Assembly: GCA_017979445.1 (NCBI GenBank)
Contig: CM030714.1
Coordinates: forward strand, 4,588,001 to 4,652,000
Reading direction: 5' to 3'
Length of the DNA stretch: 64,000 nucleotides
Source: Akebia trifoliata
Lineage: Eukaryota > Streptophyta > Magnoliopsida > Ranunculales > Lardizabalaceae
Numbering within the stretch: the first letter of the stretch is position 1; each line of letters starts with the position of its first letter. Positions 25,567 through 37,049 of this stretch are shown here, in pieces. The notes below the pieces were generated by a model. It searched no databases, was not told the DNA's origin, and saw only the letters and a program-made list of their open reading frames with translations. The position numbers and the translations under genes were made by a program.

Positions 25567-25988
25567 TAAAATTATATTCTATACTCTTATACAACTTGCA
25601 ATCCTCTCACATGTTTTGACAATCTGAGCTCAGTCGATTACATCATCACTGATGTAAAATGAATGAGAGGTAATAAAAAGAATAATGATGAATGCACGTG
25701 GTCTTGGTACATGGTTGGGTACATGGCAAGGGCACAGAACCGTACATCTTTTTCCTGTGCATCACTCGTTACCACGACTCTAATAAAAAAATGTGTGAGA
25801 ATAAAAATTCCCTTATTTTCTCACGTGGATCTTGACTATGTGTGTACTCACCCATTAAGTTTTTATATAACAATAAAATTATATTCTATACTCTTATAAA
25901 ACTTGCAATCCTCTCACATGTTTTGGCAATCTGAGCTCAGTCGATTACATCATCACTGATGTAAAATGAATGAGGTAATGAAAAGAAT
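25567..25988. repeat. Pair of direct repeats (about 115 bp)
   Basis: 25567-25683 and 25874-25988 are nearly identical, both running from 'taaaattatattctatactc' to 'aaaagaat'. They share 'acttgcaatcctctcacatg', related to the modules upstream of the NCL genes. The spacer is about 190 bases. Confidence 0.8.
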
Positions 25989-27080
25989 TCAGTACTTGCT
26001 AAGTTATGTTCATTGATACACTGAAAATGGAGTGATTGTTTGCTCACAGCACAATAGCAACTTGACATGTGGCACAAATGACCTAAGCATTGAGAGAAAA
26101 ATTCTCTTACATGGCTGCAAGTCCTTTGCCCAGTATTTTATATTTTTAAATTTCAAATTATAAATAAGGACTTTGGGCCCATGTGGATTATAACTTTGGC
26201 AATCTAATACCACAGACTTCTAGATTTCATGAAAAAACTCTTATTCAAAAGAATAAAATCAAAAAAATAAAATAAAATTGGAGCTTGAACTATAAGATTT
26301 TGACAATGGATGGTTAAATTATGTTTTTCGTGCTTGATCAACGGTGTTGAAAATCGACGGCTACCGAACACCAAAATTTAAAATTAAAATACAATGGTGA
26401 AAAATAACATTTTTTAATTATTATTTTTTGTGTTAAAATTCATAGTATTTCATCCTCTACAACGCTATTGTATTGGATCATGTTTTTGAATGGCACAAGG
26501 TGATCTTATTAGGAAATTTCATTTTTTTAATTACTATTAACTGTAGAGAGAAAAATTCTTCTATTATTGCTTATGTCATGAACACCTCATGTCAAAAACA
26601 ATCACTCCTGCAAATAATTGCAAATACAAAATACTTTTTTATTAATATACATGTTTATAGAAATTTGATATTATAATACAAATTATTTGCATTGAAAAAA
26701 ATAATTCTTGGACCACTGAAACTCATAAGAAATTTATTAAACGATTTTTCACACAAAAAGAATCAGAAACCATTTGCAATGGTTTTTGACTTTGACAATA
26801 ATCATTATTGTTCTCTCTCTCTCTCTCTCACACACAACAATTTCAATAAAATCATTATTGTTCTTCGAGTAATTTAGACACATCCCTAACAAAATGATAT
26901 GTTCCTTAAAACTTGAAGTAAAATGCTTCATTGTCAACATTTTTTCCCTACCTTAAGAGAAACCAAAATTAAGAATATTTGGCAAGAGATATATTGAAGG
27001 TGTGGTCGTATAAGTTATATAAAAATAAATCTTCACTTCATGTTTTACATGAAATCATTGTAAAATTTTTTGAGATAGTT
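25989..27080. other. Intergenic region without recognised genes
   Basis: Nothing coding recognised. It contains a short CT/CA microsatellite near 26812-26835 whose CT part is shorter in the right copy (near 62681-62699). Confidence 0.4.
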
Positions 27081-27089
27081 ACAAAAAAA

Positions 27090-27354
27090 GTGATCAATTT
27101 TTGACGAATTTACAATTCCGGCTCATTGTTCATTTTAATTAACAAAACATGAACGATAACGAATTCGGAGGTCTTTAAAGTGACTATTTCGCAGGTTTAA
27201 AGTGATAATTTCATTTTAAACCTGTGGAATAGTCACTTCGTTCTGAAATTTTTTTTAACGAAAACGTGATTGTTCACGTTTTAGTAATTAAAATAATGAA
27301 CAATGAGCCAAAATCGTAAACAACTCATTTATAGCTCACGAAATAGAAATTCAC
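27090..27354. mobile_element. Foldback MITE in the NCL-B upstream region
   Basis: Inverted ends share 'ggctcattgttcatt' and a 'aaaac(a/g)tgaac' segment, and an inner palindrome pairs GTGACTATTTC with GAATAGTCAC. The right end, read in reverse complement, begins 'gggtgaatttctatttcgtg', also seen at 47626. It lies about 350 bases before the NCL-B TATA-like box. Confidence 0.65.
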
Positions 27355-27700
27355 CCAAAAAATTTTGCAATGTAAATTATTTGCAAAGTAGCAAGCAAGA
27401 CCTAGATATACTTAACCAACTTGCGATCCCATAAAAACAATTTAACAATAATCAATGTCACCCCATTTCGTCATCATCTTTAGAGGAAGAGAGAACTACT
27501 TTGGTGTTATGATAAAAAGTTGGTCTGGAAATATGCATTAAAATGTCATGATCCGATCCAATATGCTTAACAACATGGTTGTTAGGTGGGCAAAGAACTT
27601 ATGCGGTGTGTTATAATAGAAAGTTTTGAGTGTAAATGCAAGCTCATCTCCCGTTTTTTCTAACAAAAGACCTTGACTCTATATTATTCAAATGTTAAAA

Positions 27701-27710
27701 TTATATATAA
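27701..27710 (+). promoter_or_regulatory. Possible TATA box of NCL-B
   Basis: 'ttatatataa' lies about 120 bases upstream of the start codon, in a stretch conserved with the NCL-A upstream region ('taaccaact'). Confidence 0.4.
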
Positions 27711-27829
27711 TTAACCAACTCGCATTACAACATAAACACTATTTAAGTGACCATCCGAGGTCTTCTCATCCCAACATCAATCCTCTTCCAACTAAGATCT
27801 CTCTTAGCACCAAAAGCAGGTTACAAAAG

Positions 27830-30800
27830 ATGGTGAAATCTATAGTTTGTGTCATTATTCTTCTCCTATTAGTCGAAATGGGTCAAAGCCGGTACCTTAT
27901 ATCAAATTCTTCAGAACTGGTTTCTAATGGTGTTGATCATGTCCATCAATCTCCCTTTCTAATGCTTAAGGGATTGGAATCTACCAACGACTGCTACCAC
28001 ATGTACGGTTTCTTACCTTGCACAGACAACCTTGTAGGCCACCTTTTCCTAATTTTGGTGTATGAGTACCTATTATTTCTAGGGGAGAAGTATGTTTCAG
28101 CTGGTAGTGATTCCCTATTCAAGATCATAGGGCATGGTGGTTTCTTTGGGGCTTGTGGGTTCAATATCTTATGTGCACTTCCGGGAGCCATGATAGTTCG
28201 GTATGTTTCTTTCTCAATCTTTACATTAGGGTCTGTTTGATTGGGCATGAAAAATAGGTGGAAAAAAGATTTTCCTTGTTGGGTGGGGTTGGGGGGGAGG
28301 GGGGATTATTCATCAAGTTAATAACTCACCAGTAGACTTGAATTAGTCGAATAAAATTATTTATTTCGAATATTTAAAAAATATTTTTTTACAATTTTAA
28401 CATGTTAAGTAAGATATTTATTTTTTGTTCTCCAAAATTATACTATATGCATTAGAAATTCGATTGAGTTTCTGGCCTATCTCAGTTCAACTTGCACCCC
28501 TCTCTTTTAGATGACAGACAAGCATAGTTTCTGGGATTGTTCCGTACTAAAACTCAACTACAGAACAAGATACAAAAAGTCTAAACTATGTTGGACAAAA
28601 GATGAATCTTAAAAACAAATGTGATATTTCAATGATTAAAATTTGAGTACCAGAGGACCCACCTCGCTTAGTTTAATTATGAAGATTAAAATTAAGAGAG
28701 TTGCGATTGCCACACAGTCTTTTACTAACGCCACACCAACTGTATGCAATTCTTATACGTTTGATTTAGGAATTGGTGTGGCATTAGTAAAACATGATGT
28801 GGGAATAGTAGTTCTCAAAATTAAATGTCATACAGCTTAAGTCAACGTCATTATAGCACGTGTTTAAAGTGTAACGGAACAGAAAATGGTTGTCATAATG
28901 GTATCTCTACCTTTTTCCATTTTTCTTGTTTAATTACGGCCCTGATTTTAAATTCAAATCTTAAACATGATTCAAACATTTGATTTTGGAAATTGTTCTA
29001 AAAAGTTCTTCAATTCCGATTTCTACTCAATTGATAGGAAAGCACCTCAAGCTTTAAGAGCAAGAAAGTGATTTAAGAAATTGAATATTGAACACTATTG
29101 AATTAGTTTCACGTCTTCTCTTTTCTTTGGGTTACTCAATATCTTTATTTGGTGTGTCATATAATTTAATTAGTAAATAAATTATTATGTTATAAAAGGT
29201 TGGTGTTGCAATATAATTAATTCTCCGAATGTATCTCAGAGATTAATTATTCAAAGGTAATAATATGAAGCTTCAAAACATTGTACATAGAATTAATTGA
29301 AAATGACTTTTTTTGTGTTCAGTGTCCGGAATTTCCATGCGTAAAGAAATTGCACAAGCACAGGTCTTGACAGGAGTCGGCTTGTTGGCCGGATCCACCA
29401 TTTTTCTTTTGACCATACTATGGGGAACTTGTGTCATTGTCGGAAAGTGCGATTTTTCAGAGGGGTCAACTTCTAAAGAACCAGAGAGCTCAACTTTGAT
29501 CGATTCACAGTCTAGAAAACATCGATCATGCTTAACTGGTTTGTTCTCTTTCCACACACATTCCATGAAAATATGAGAATGCATTAATTAGAGCGTTCGA
29601 CAATAACCTCAAACAATTTTCTTCGAAGAATCAACTATAAAAGGCACCATAAGTTATGCATAAGCCCTACAAGTGGATGATGATATAATGTTCTCACAAT
29701 GGTCATTAAAATTTCATACTCTAGATACCTTGAGTTTCTTATATTAAACTTGAACATTTTTTTATGTTTTTAATAACATATAGATGTTCGTTACAGGTCA
29801 AGGTATTAAAACGGATGATGAAACTAGCTATACTGCAAGGATCATGATTCTATCAGTGATCCCATTTATCATTATGCAACTACCCAGAATCTTTAAATTA
29901 TCTTTTGGGGGACGAATTGTGATCTTGACTTCTCTCATTACTTCTATTCTACTTCTGCTAGGTTACTTCCACTATCAGGTAAACAATTTCTGCTTTGTTA
30001 ATCAATTCTAAATTTTATTTTTTCTGTTCTTTCATACACTAAATACTTAACTCATGGTAGTTTAGTATAAGAGAAAAATACATTCTGATTTTGTTATTAT
30101 CCCAATATATTATCTAAATATGGAACTAGAATATTCTCAAAACTGGGCTGATTAGAAAACCATAGAAGTGGCAATACAAGATGAAATACATGGGGATTTT
30201 TCTCAAAATTAAAAAAGAGGTTGTTCAAATAACCAACTGGGAAGAAAAAACATTGATTTAGACTTCTTGTTTGAAGGGCTAATGATTATATCTAAATTTG
30301 TTTTTCTTTGGGAAAATGCAATTCGGGGTCGCAATTGGTTTTGGCATCCGGTGCAACCCAATTTTTAGAATACATTAAAAAAGAAAAAGAAATTTAACAT
30401 CGATTATGCTCATCCATGCCTTTAAGAAAATCATAGAAATTTTATCCCGAACAAGCTAACTTTAGTTGTGTTCACAGTAAGATTGAAAAAAATATATACC
30501 AAACGACACATTGTTCATTTTAATTCCGAAAACAGTAATTTACCATCTTTGAAAGTCAAATTTTTTTTCAAAACAGTAAATTATTGAAATGAATAGGAAA
30601 CTTTTTTCCTATTCTATAAAACACTAAATACTTTCCCTGTTATAATTTTACTAAAACAGTTCTAAACAATTATATTTTATAAAACAGTGAATTTTTCTCT
30701 CATCCTTAACAAAAATATTTTAATTTCAAAACAATAAATTACTGATTTAGAAATTAAAATGAGCAGTGCTGTTTTAGTAATTGTTCAATTTTTACTTTTT

Positions 30801-33800
30801 AGTGCATGTTTTGGTAAATCGCCCTTTTAAAAAAAATGTCTTTGATGAGTTGGTTTTTAACTTTATTTTTTCTACAAGTAACTTAATTTTAAATGTACTT
30901 GTGCAGGACGTTGAACCTTGGATTCAAAAGAGAAGACTAGAATATGTGAAGCATGAGCATCTAATGCTAGATTTTTTAAAACATGTGGAAAGGCATGCAT
31001 CAGGAAAACTACTCACAGAACAAGGCGCACCTAATATACCAAATATAAAAAGGTTAATTTCTCCCTTTACCTGCATTATTGAATGTTTTCCTTTATTTTA
31101 CGATTTGTAAGCTGGGGTTAAAGGGACTCCATCCTGATTTTTTATTTGATCCTTTTTGAACAATTTCAAATACAGGCTATTTGAGAACATCGATGTTGAT
31201 GAGGATGAATATCTAACTCCATCTGAATTAAAAAAGTTGATCATGGAAATGAAGTTTGAAAAGCTACATTCAAATAAGGAACATGCAATAACAGAAATAT
31301 TGGAAGAATTTGATCTTAATGACGACCACAAAATTTCTAATGCTGAATTTACCAATGGATTTGAGAGATGGCTTGTTAAGAGTAAGGATGAGAAAATTGA
31401 AAATCATGGTTGTTTTCCGAAAAGCTCCCTAGAAGACTCACGTAAGGTAATTAACTTCATCTTGTACCCTAAATCCTTAAGCATTTATTGATGTTGGTGT
31501 ACTTGCAGCGAATTAGGGTTGTAATTTTTAGAGAGGATTATCAAAATGGCACACTATTCATTTTAGTTCCGAAAACAGTAATTATCCTTTTTGGAATTAA
31601 TTTTTTTTACCAAAACGGTACACTTGTCACATGAATAGTAATTTTTTCTTCTATTCTATTAAACAGTAAATACTTTCACTGTTTTAATTAAAAAATTATG
31701 TTTTATAAACCAGTGAATTTTTTTCCCAATTTAAAGAGAATACTTTAATTCCAAAAAAATATTATAGATTTCAAAATGAAAAAGAACAGTGTGCCATTTT
31801 TGGTAATTTTTCAATTTTCAGTATATATTTTTATAAATCACCCTTTTTAATATTTGTTTTCTTTTTCACAGGAGAGAATAGCAATTAAAGATGCAATGGA
31901 TACGCCTTCAATATTCAAAATTTTAAACCATGCGAAAAGCAATGCATCAGGACCCCTCCTCACAAAAGAGGGGAGACCTAATATACCTACAATTAAAAGG
32001 TACGTTCAATCATCTTGTTATATATTTTATGGGGTTTCAACTTTTAACAGTGTTGTCTTAATCAATTATTCTCACATTCAAATGCAGCCTCTTTGAGAAG
32101 TTCAATCTTGACAAGGATAATTGTATATCACCTTCTGAATTAAAGGAATTGATACAAGGCATTGAATTTGGAAACATGGACTTGAATAGAGATGATATCT
32201 TAGCGCACTTAATGGAAAAACTAGATGCAAATGGTGATCAAATTATAAATGAAAATGAATTTGTTGTTGGATTCGAAAATTTGATTGATTCAGCGATTTC
32301 AGAAGATGACAGCTACCTAGTAAGTTACCCCCTTGTATTATAGCTTCCTTGGATATAATTTTAACTATTGAGTAATATATGACACCTCTGAAGCGAATAA
32401 ACAGGATGCTTGGAAAGAAACTGATCAGTTGGTTGATGAGAAGGAGCCAAAAGGAGGAATCTCCAATTGTCTTTCATGGAATGGATTTAAATCCATACTA
32501 CTAATATTGTTGGGAACAACTATTTTATCTTTACTTGCTGGGCCATTGACAAATGCTGTTCAAAATTTCTCAACTGCTGCAAGAATTCCTTCTTTTTTCA
32601 TCTCATTTATAGTAGTCCCTTTGGCTACCAACTCAAGAAGGGCAGTGTCAGCAATAAGCGCTGCAAGTCATAAAACGCCTAGAACTACTTCATTGACATT
32701 CTCTGAGGTTTGTTTCTTCTTTAGATTTGATTCCTTGTTAAGCCTTATAATGAATAAGTTGTCTAAGAGAAAAGTGACTATCCACCATATTGTTTTCATG
32801 GATCCTACATATCTCAGTCAGGCCTTTGTAGTGAACTTATTTTTCCTTTCTATTTTCTCATTTGAAATAACATATCCATGACTCTATTCAAATGATTGTT
32901 TCCACGAACTTGTAAAGGAACAAAGCCCAACTTCATTTAAAAAAAATAAAGATCTCATTTGAGTCTAATTTTGTTGGATGGATTATTTATAAAATTGAAT
33001 AATTTACCAAAACGGTAGAGTTTTCGAAATTAATTCCGAAAACGGTACACTGTAGCAATTAATTCCGAAAACGGTAAATTTACCGTTTTCGGAAATAAAA
33101 TTTTTGGAAAATATTTACCAAAACGGTAAAAACAGTAAAAACATTAAATTGTGTACCGAAAATGCCCTTTTTTGTTTTAAGTGTGGATTTACACTTATAA
33201 CCCTCACAACAACATAAAATCCAAAAAAGTTTTTGAGAAAAAGCTGAACTTCATCTTCTTCACCTTTAAAATCCAAAAAAATTGCAAAAATACGTAGGAA
33301 CCTTAACGTCATTCATGAAGCTGTGGCCGTCGTTCGTCCCATATGAGTACGGTTTCAAGGTCATACTGTTCACCTTCTGTTTGATTATAGTCTCTGGTTA
33401 TCGAGTGGAGAACCCGGTGAGAACTGCCATGGGAGGGTTTGTAGCTATTCTAGTGAACATTCTTATTTATCCCATATGGGCTGGGGAACAGCTTCACAAG
33501 GACCTAGTTAACAACTTTAACTCAGTAGCTGATGCTCTTGAAGGTTAGCCATCTATGAGTACTGTTTCACCATTTATGTGAAGATCCTATATTCCTGGAG
33601 TTGAGTTGCAATCCTACTCCCAGCCTCCCTTGGGCCAGTGGATTCAAGTAAGTGGGCCCGCAAGGATTTGCCACATGGCACCAAAGCAGAATAATGAAAG
33701 AGGACAAGAGGGTTGAATCGTAATTTCAGTTAAAATTCAAAAAGGGTATTTTCGGAAATTGAATTTTTTTTTTTTACTGTTTTTACCGATTTGGTAAAAA

Positions 33801-34351
33801 AAATTAATTCCGAAAATAGTAAATTTACCGTTTTCAGAATTAATTGCTACAATGTACCGTTTTGGTAAATAATCGAAAAGTTGTGCATGTTTTGGTAAAT
33901 TTGCCTATAAAATTTGTTAATTTTAAGGTGTACTAACTTCCAATGAAGAAAATTTTGATAATATTTAAAGAAACATCTACAACAATGTGAATTACTTTAA
34001 CCCCAGCTTATCAATCAAAAAAAAAAAAAAAAAAACAATGTGAATTACAAATCTTAGAACAATTATTTCGAGATGATCTTACTTTTGAAGTTTTTGGTGC
34101 AGATTTATGGTGGGGTGTTCATGAATAATATCCTTGGGTTATCTGTACTTCTAGCTCTTGTTTATGCACGAGGTTTGACGTGGGATTTCTCAACTGAAGT
34201 ACTTCTTGTTATAATTGTCTGCACTGTAATGGGTCTTCTTGCCAGCTTCCGCTCAGAATTCCCACTTTGGACGTGTTTCATAGCATTCCTTCTGTACCCA
34301 TTCTCTCTCGTGCTGGTTTATGTTCTCGACTATGTTTTCGGGTGGGCCTAA
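27830..34351 (+). CDS. NCL-like EF-hand exchanger, copy B; probably transport-dead or a pseudogene
   Basis: Exon equivalents are 27830-28199, 29323-29538, 29797-29978, 30907-31052, 31176-31446, 31872-31999, 32088-32319, 32405-32707 and 34103-34351. Their sizes match copy A apart from exon 1 and small in-frame differences in exons 5 and 6. Exon 1 encodes a signal-like start (MVKSIVCVIILLLLVEMGQS). At the exon 1/2 junction copy B has 'gttcg|gtatg' where A has 'gttcttg|gtaag'. The loss of two bases puts exon 2 out of phase and gives an early stop unless an unusual splice is used. The alpha-1 motif is CALPGAMIV (Glu to Gly119) and alpha-2 is ATNSRRAVSAI (Glu to Arg). The EF loops are DVDEDEYLTPSE, DLNDDHKISNAE, NLDKDNCISPSE (first Asp lost) and DANGDQIINENE. 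Transposon insertions lie in introns 3, 5 and 8. Family identity is certain; function as an exchanger is doubtful. Confidence 0.8.
30480..30828. mobile_element. Foldback MITE in NCL-B intron 3
   Basis: The left arm 'cattgttcattttaattccg' with 'aaaacagtaattta' is mirrored by the right arm 'aaattaaaatgagcagtgct' with 'gttttagtaattgttcaat'. The right end '...gttttggtaaatcgccc' resembles the end of the element at 32997-33905. Exact borders are uncertain. Confidence 0.55.
31535..31848. mobile_element. Foldback MITE in NCL-B intron 5
   Basis: The left part 'aaaatggcacactattcatt' is mirrored by 'agaacagtgtgccatttttg'. The interior resembles the intron 3 element ('aaacagtaaatactttc'), and the right end '...ataaatcaccc' resembles the other family members. 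Borders are approximate. Confidence 0.55.
32997..33905. mobile_element. Pack-MULE-like element carrying an ALMT fragment (NCL-B intron 8)
   Basis: Inverted ends of roughly 150-170 bases share 'atttaccaaaac', 'tgtagcaattaattc' and 'gaaaacggtaaattta'. They enclose about 560 bases including part of an ALMT gene. The element is flanked by an exact 9-bp duplication, TATAAAATT (32988-32996 and 33906-33914). The equivalent place in NCL-A intron 8 (near 14980) reads 'acttataaaaagatttaac', a single uninterrupted copy of the target region. A 9-bp duplication, long inverted ends and captured gene sequence fit a non-autonomous Mutator-like element. Confidence 0.8.
33282..33548 (+). pseudogene. ALMT (aluminium-activated malate transporter) gene fragment
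   Basis: The open frame reads LWPSFVPYEYGFKVILFTFC, then IIVSGYR, and later VNILIYPIWAGEQLHK and a VADALEG end followed by 'gttagcc', which looks like a splice donor. These are hallmarks of the membrane domain of ALMT malate/anion channels, in particular the PIWAG(E)xLH motif. Compared with the family the segment is shortened between SGYR and ILIYPIW, and the rest of the gene is absent. It is a captured fragment, not a working channel. Confidence 0.75.
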
Positions 34352-34969
34352 GATTTATATATAAATTGTCAAAGATAATGGCCACCACCTATTTTTTTAT
34401 TGGAGAATGTCATAGAAAATCAGAGATAATTTGTATCAGTAATGACATTGAATGTTTCAATTGCTAATCCAAAGAAATAAACGTTATCTTCTTTCCCATC
34501 CACCAGTTAGAATTTTAATTTCAACTTAGAGCATAGGGTTCGAACCTGAGTACAATGGTGTCTTTTTTGAATTATTTCCCACTCTCTTTCTTGTGCTTAT
34601 ATTTTGTTTGATTTAAAATAGTACCTTTGATTGAAATTGTAAGTGCTCACAAAAAACAATTCTCCCTTGTTTTCCCTAACAAAGTTGACCACAGTTTTTT
34701 CTAGGTTTGGATGAAACCTAACCTTATCATCTAAGGCTTCACTTCATAATGAACTTAAGCCTCCCAATTTGATTAAGTTGTGGATTGATGAATGAAAGAG
34801 AGGCTTTATTGAAGTCAAATGCTTGACATTAAGCAAATCAACATTTAGGAAGAATTCCATACGATTCCTAATTTACAAGAGAAATTAAATGACTCTAGCA
34901 CAATCCTAAAATGTGAATCAACCCTTTACTGATGCTAATCAATCTCATATGGTGTGATGAGATACACTT

Positions 34970-37045
34970 GCAATGATACAGATATCTCACTGACAGGCAT
35001 ATTTTCATCTCTAACACCCCTGTGAAACTCATGAAGACCAACAAACCTGCCACAACGTCTAAGAAGTAGATCTAGAAGATGATTTCCTTTACTCTCGGGG
35101 AAGATCAAATTTCTTTATTTTTTTCTTATTTTTGTAGTAGTTTGGAGGGCAATCTAATTAAAGATTTTCCTTTCACGGTTGTCTGGGTAGTTTCGAGTAT
35201 ATTTTTTGGAGTTTTGTTGCTTTCTTTGGGAGTTTTAAGTATAATCCACTCTGAGAAGTAGAAGTTGATGGAATTCTTGAAGCAAAAATCAAGGGTTGTT
35301 ACTACATTAAAGATGATGCATTGAAGACGAGATTGAATAGGTTCAAAATAGTACCCTAGAGTTTAATAGCTTGAAGATTTACACCTTTCGCCCTCATCCT
35401 TAAGATTCTATCTCCTTCAACCATCAACCCTCAAGAACAAACTATACATTAAAGATGCATGAAGTCGAATATAATTTATGCTAGAGGTTAACAGCTTGAA
35501 AATGACATCTTTTCTGGATGAAATTAAAGGATATTGGCTTGAAGTCAAAGACGAGCATTTACGTCATTTTCTATTGATCTCCCAAACTAAACCTAGATAA
35601 GGGAGTTATGTCATCAAGTTGAAAAGATAGGGATATCTCTAAACAATAATTTTGGTAATACATGTATGAAATCTCGTGCCACCCACTAGTATATATAATG
35701 AGAGAAGGGTATTGTTGATGCAAATTCACATTACTTAATTTTTTTTTTTTTTTAATTATAAAAATACCGTTGCATTGCATTAGATAACACAAGTTAGAAA
35801 AACTATCTATTTGAAATTTTTAACATTCTCTTAAATCTTCAATATTATAATAAAGAAGGGCGAGTAAATTATGAGCATGCCATTGCATCTTAGTTCTATT
35901 TTCATGTAAACCCTAAACCTACTTTAAGTAAAATGTTCCAATATCTTAGCATAACAAAATACCAATACAACTAGGAAAATATTAAAGGGACCAATTAGTT
36001 GCACAGCATCCATTACCAATTGCACTCTATCGCTTAAAAGTTCCTCTTTACACTCCATTTGTATGATTTCACTCAAATATAAATAAAGGTTGCACCTTTG
36101 TTTTCCTTCTTTTTCATCAACTAGGCCTACAAAATCATTGCTTATTCATAAATTTGTACAAAGAGACTTGATCGATTTTTTATTAGTTTCTTCAATAGAT
36201 GCCTATAAAAAATATTATTTTAGACATTGATTTTTGAAAAACCGATTTCCAAAAAAAACATCTTCTACGAACACTTTTTCATCTGAAGAACAGACGTCAC
36301 TTTTTTCCCATAGACCTCATTTAAAAAGTGATGTCTAAAGTCTTTTTCCAACAAATAATTTCAATTACAAAAATCATTTTGACTCAATCAATAAATAATT
36401 TGATATCTTAAACCAAGTGGACAAGTGGAATAAGGAAGGTGAACAAGTAGGTTATCCTAATGAAGTGCAAGTTGTAGGTTAAGACAAATTATAGAAAAAG
36501 AAAAAAAAGAAGAAGTAATATTTTAAGATTGGGATGCAACCAGCCACTAGTGGCGAGCAACTACTTGACCCTCTTTTTCAAAACATGAAATAATTTATAG
36601 TCTTTTACATTATATATTATTTAAGATTTTCTAAGATCTACCTTGTGAGTAATACTTTGGGTTGCGCACTCCTCAAGATTATTATTATGATAAATATCTT
36701 CTTCTATGGTAATTGAGTTGTAGTTTCTCATATCGTCTCCTTTGGTAATGTTATTGAGTTTCGATCTTCTTCTCTGGTAGCTTCACTTGCATAGACACAG
36801 GTGTGGTGCAGGCTACGAGACTCCAACGATCAAGTTAGTTATCAATAAGATGCAAAACAATAGTAGAAAATGTAAGGGTCTAATTCAAAATTCCATTCCC
36901 CCTCCGTAGTGGAGTCTATCACATTTTATAGACCTGGGTTGGCAATTACAACTTGGGAGCACTTAGGTCTCATGCGTAACCACTCTTCCATTAACTCATA
37001 TATTCTTAAGAGTTATGACCATTAGCTTTGGTGTTGAAAATTTTA
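34970..37045. repeat. Older repeated block, copy 1 (3' of NCL-B)
   Basis: Matches 44650-47275 in order and orientation at perhaps 80-88 percent by eye, for example 'acccctgtgaaactcatgaa', 'ggagttttgttgctttcttt' and 'atcttagcataacaaaatac'. No gene was recognised in it. The 34352-34969 stretch before it is the NCL-B 3' flank, with 'gaaataaacg' near 34475 as a candidate polyadenylation signal. Confidence 0.7.
35987..36571. repeat. TIR-type dispersed repeat
   Basis: The left end 'gggaccaattagttgcacag' and the reverse complement of the right end, 'gggtcaagtagttgctcgcc', form an imperfect inverted pair. The same unit occurs at 46093-46793, and its left part at 10113. No clear target duplication was found. 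Confidence 0.45.
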
Positions 37046-37049
37046 GCTC

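Larger units (their letters stand above)
13510..28135. repeat. Large segmental duplication, left copy
   Basis: This segment recurs at 49396-64000. It holds NCL exons 6-9, the copia remnant, the Nudix gene, the hAT and Mutator-like elements and the first exon of the next NCL. The offset is 35886 up to about 22840 and 35865 at the NCL-B/D start. From 13510 to about 22840 only a few substitutions were seen (near 14866, 14880 and 14949). After that, indels (21 bases near 22833, 19 bases near 24340) and frequent substitutions appear. Confidence 0.95.
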
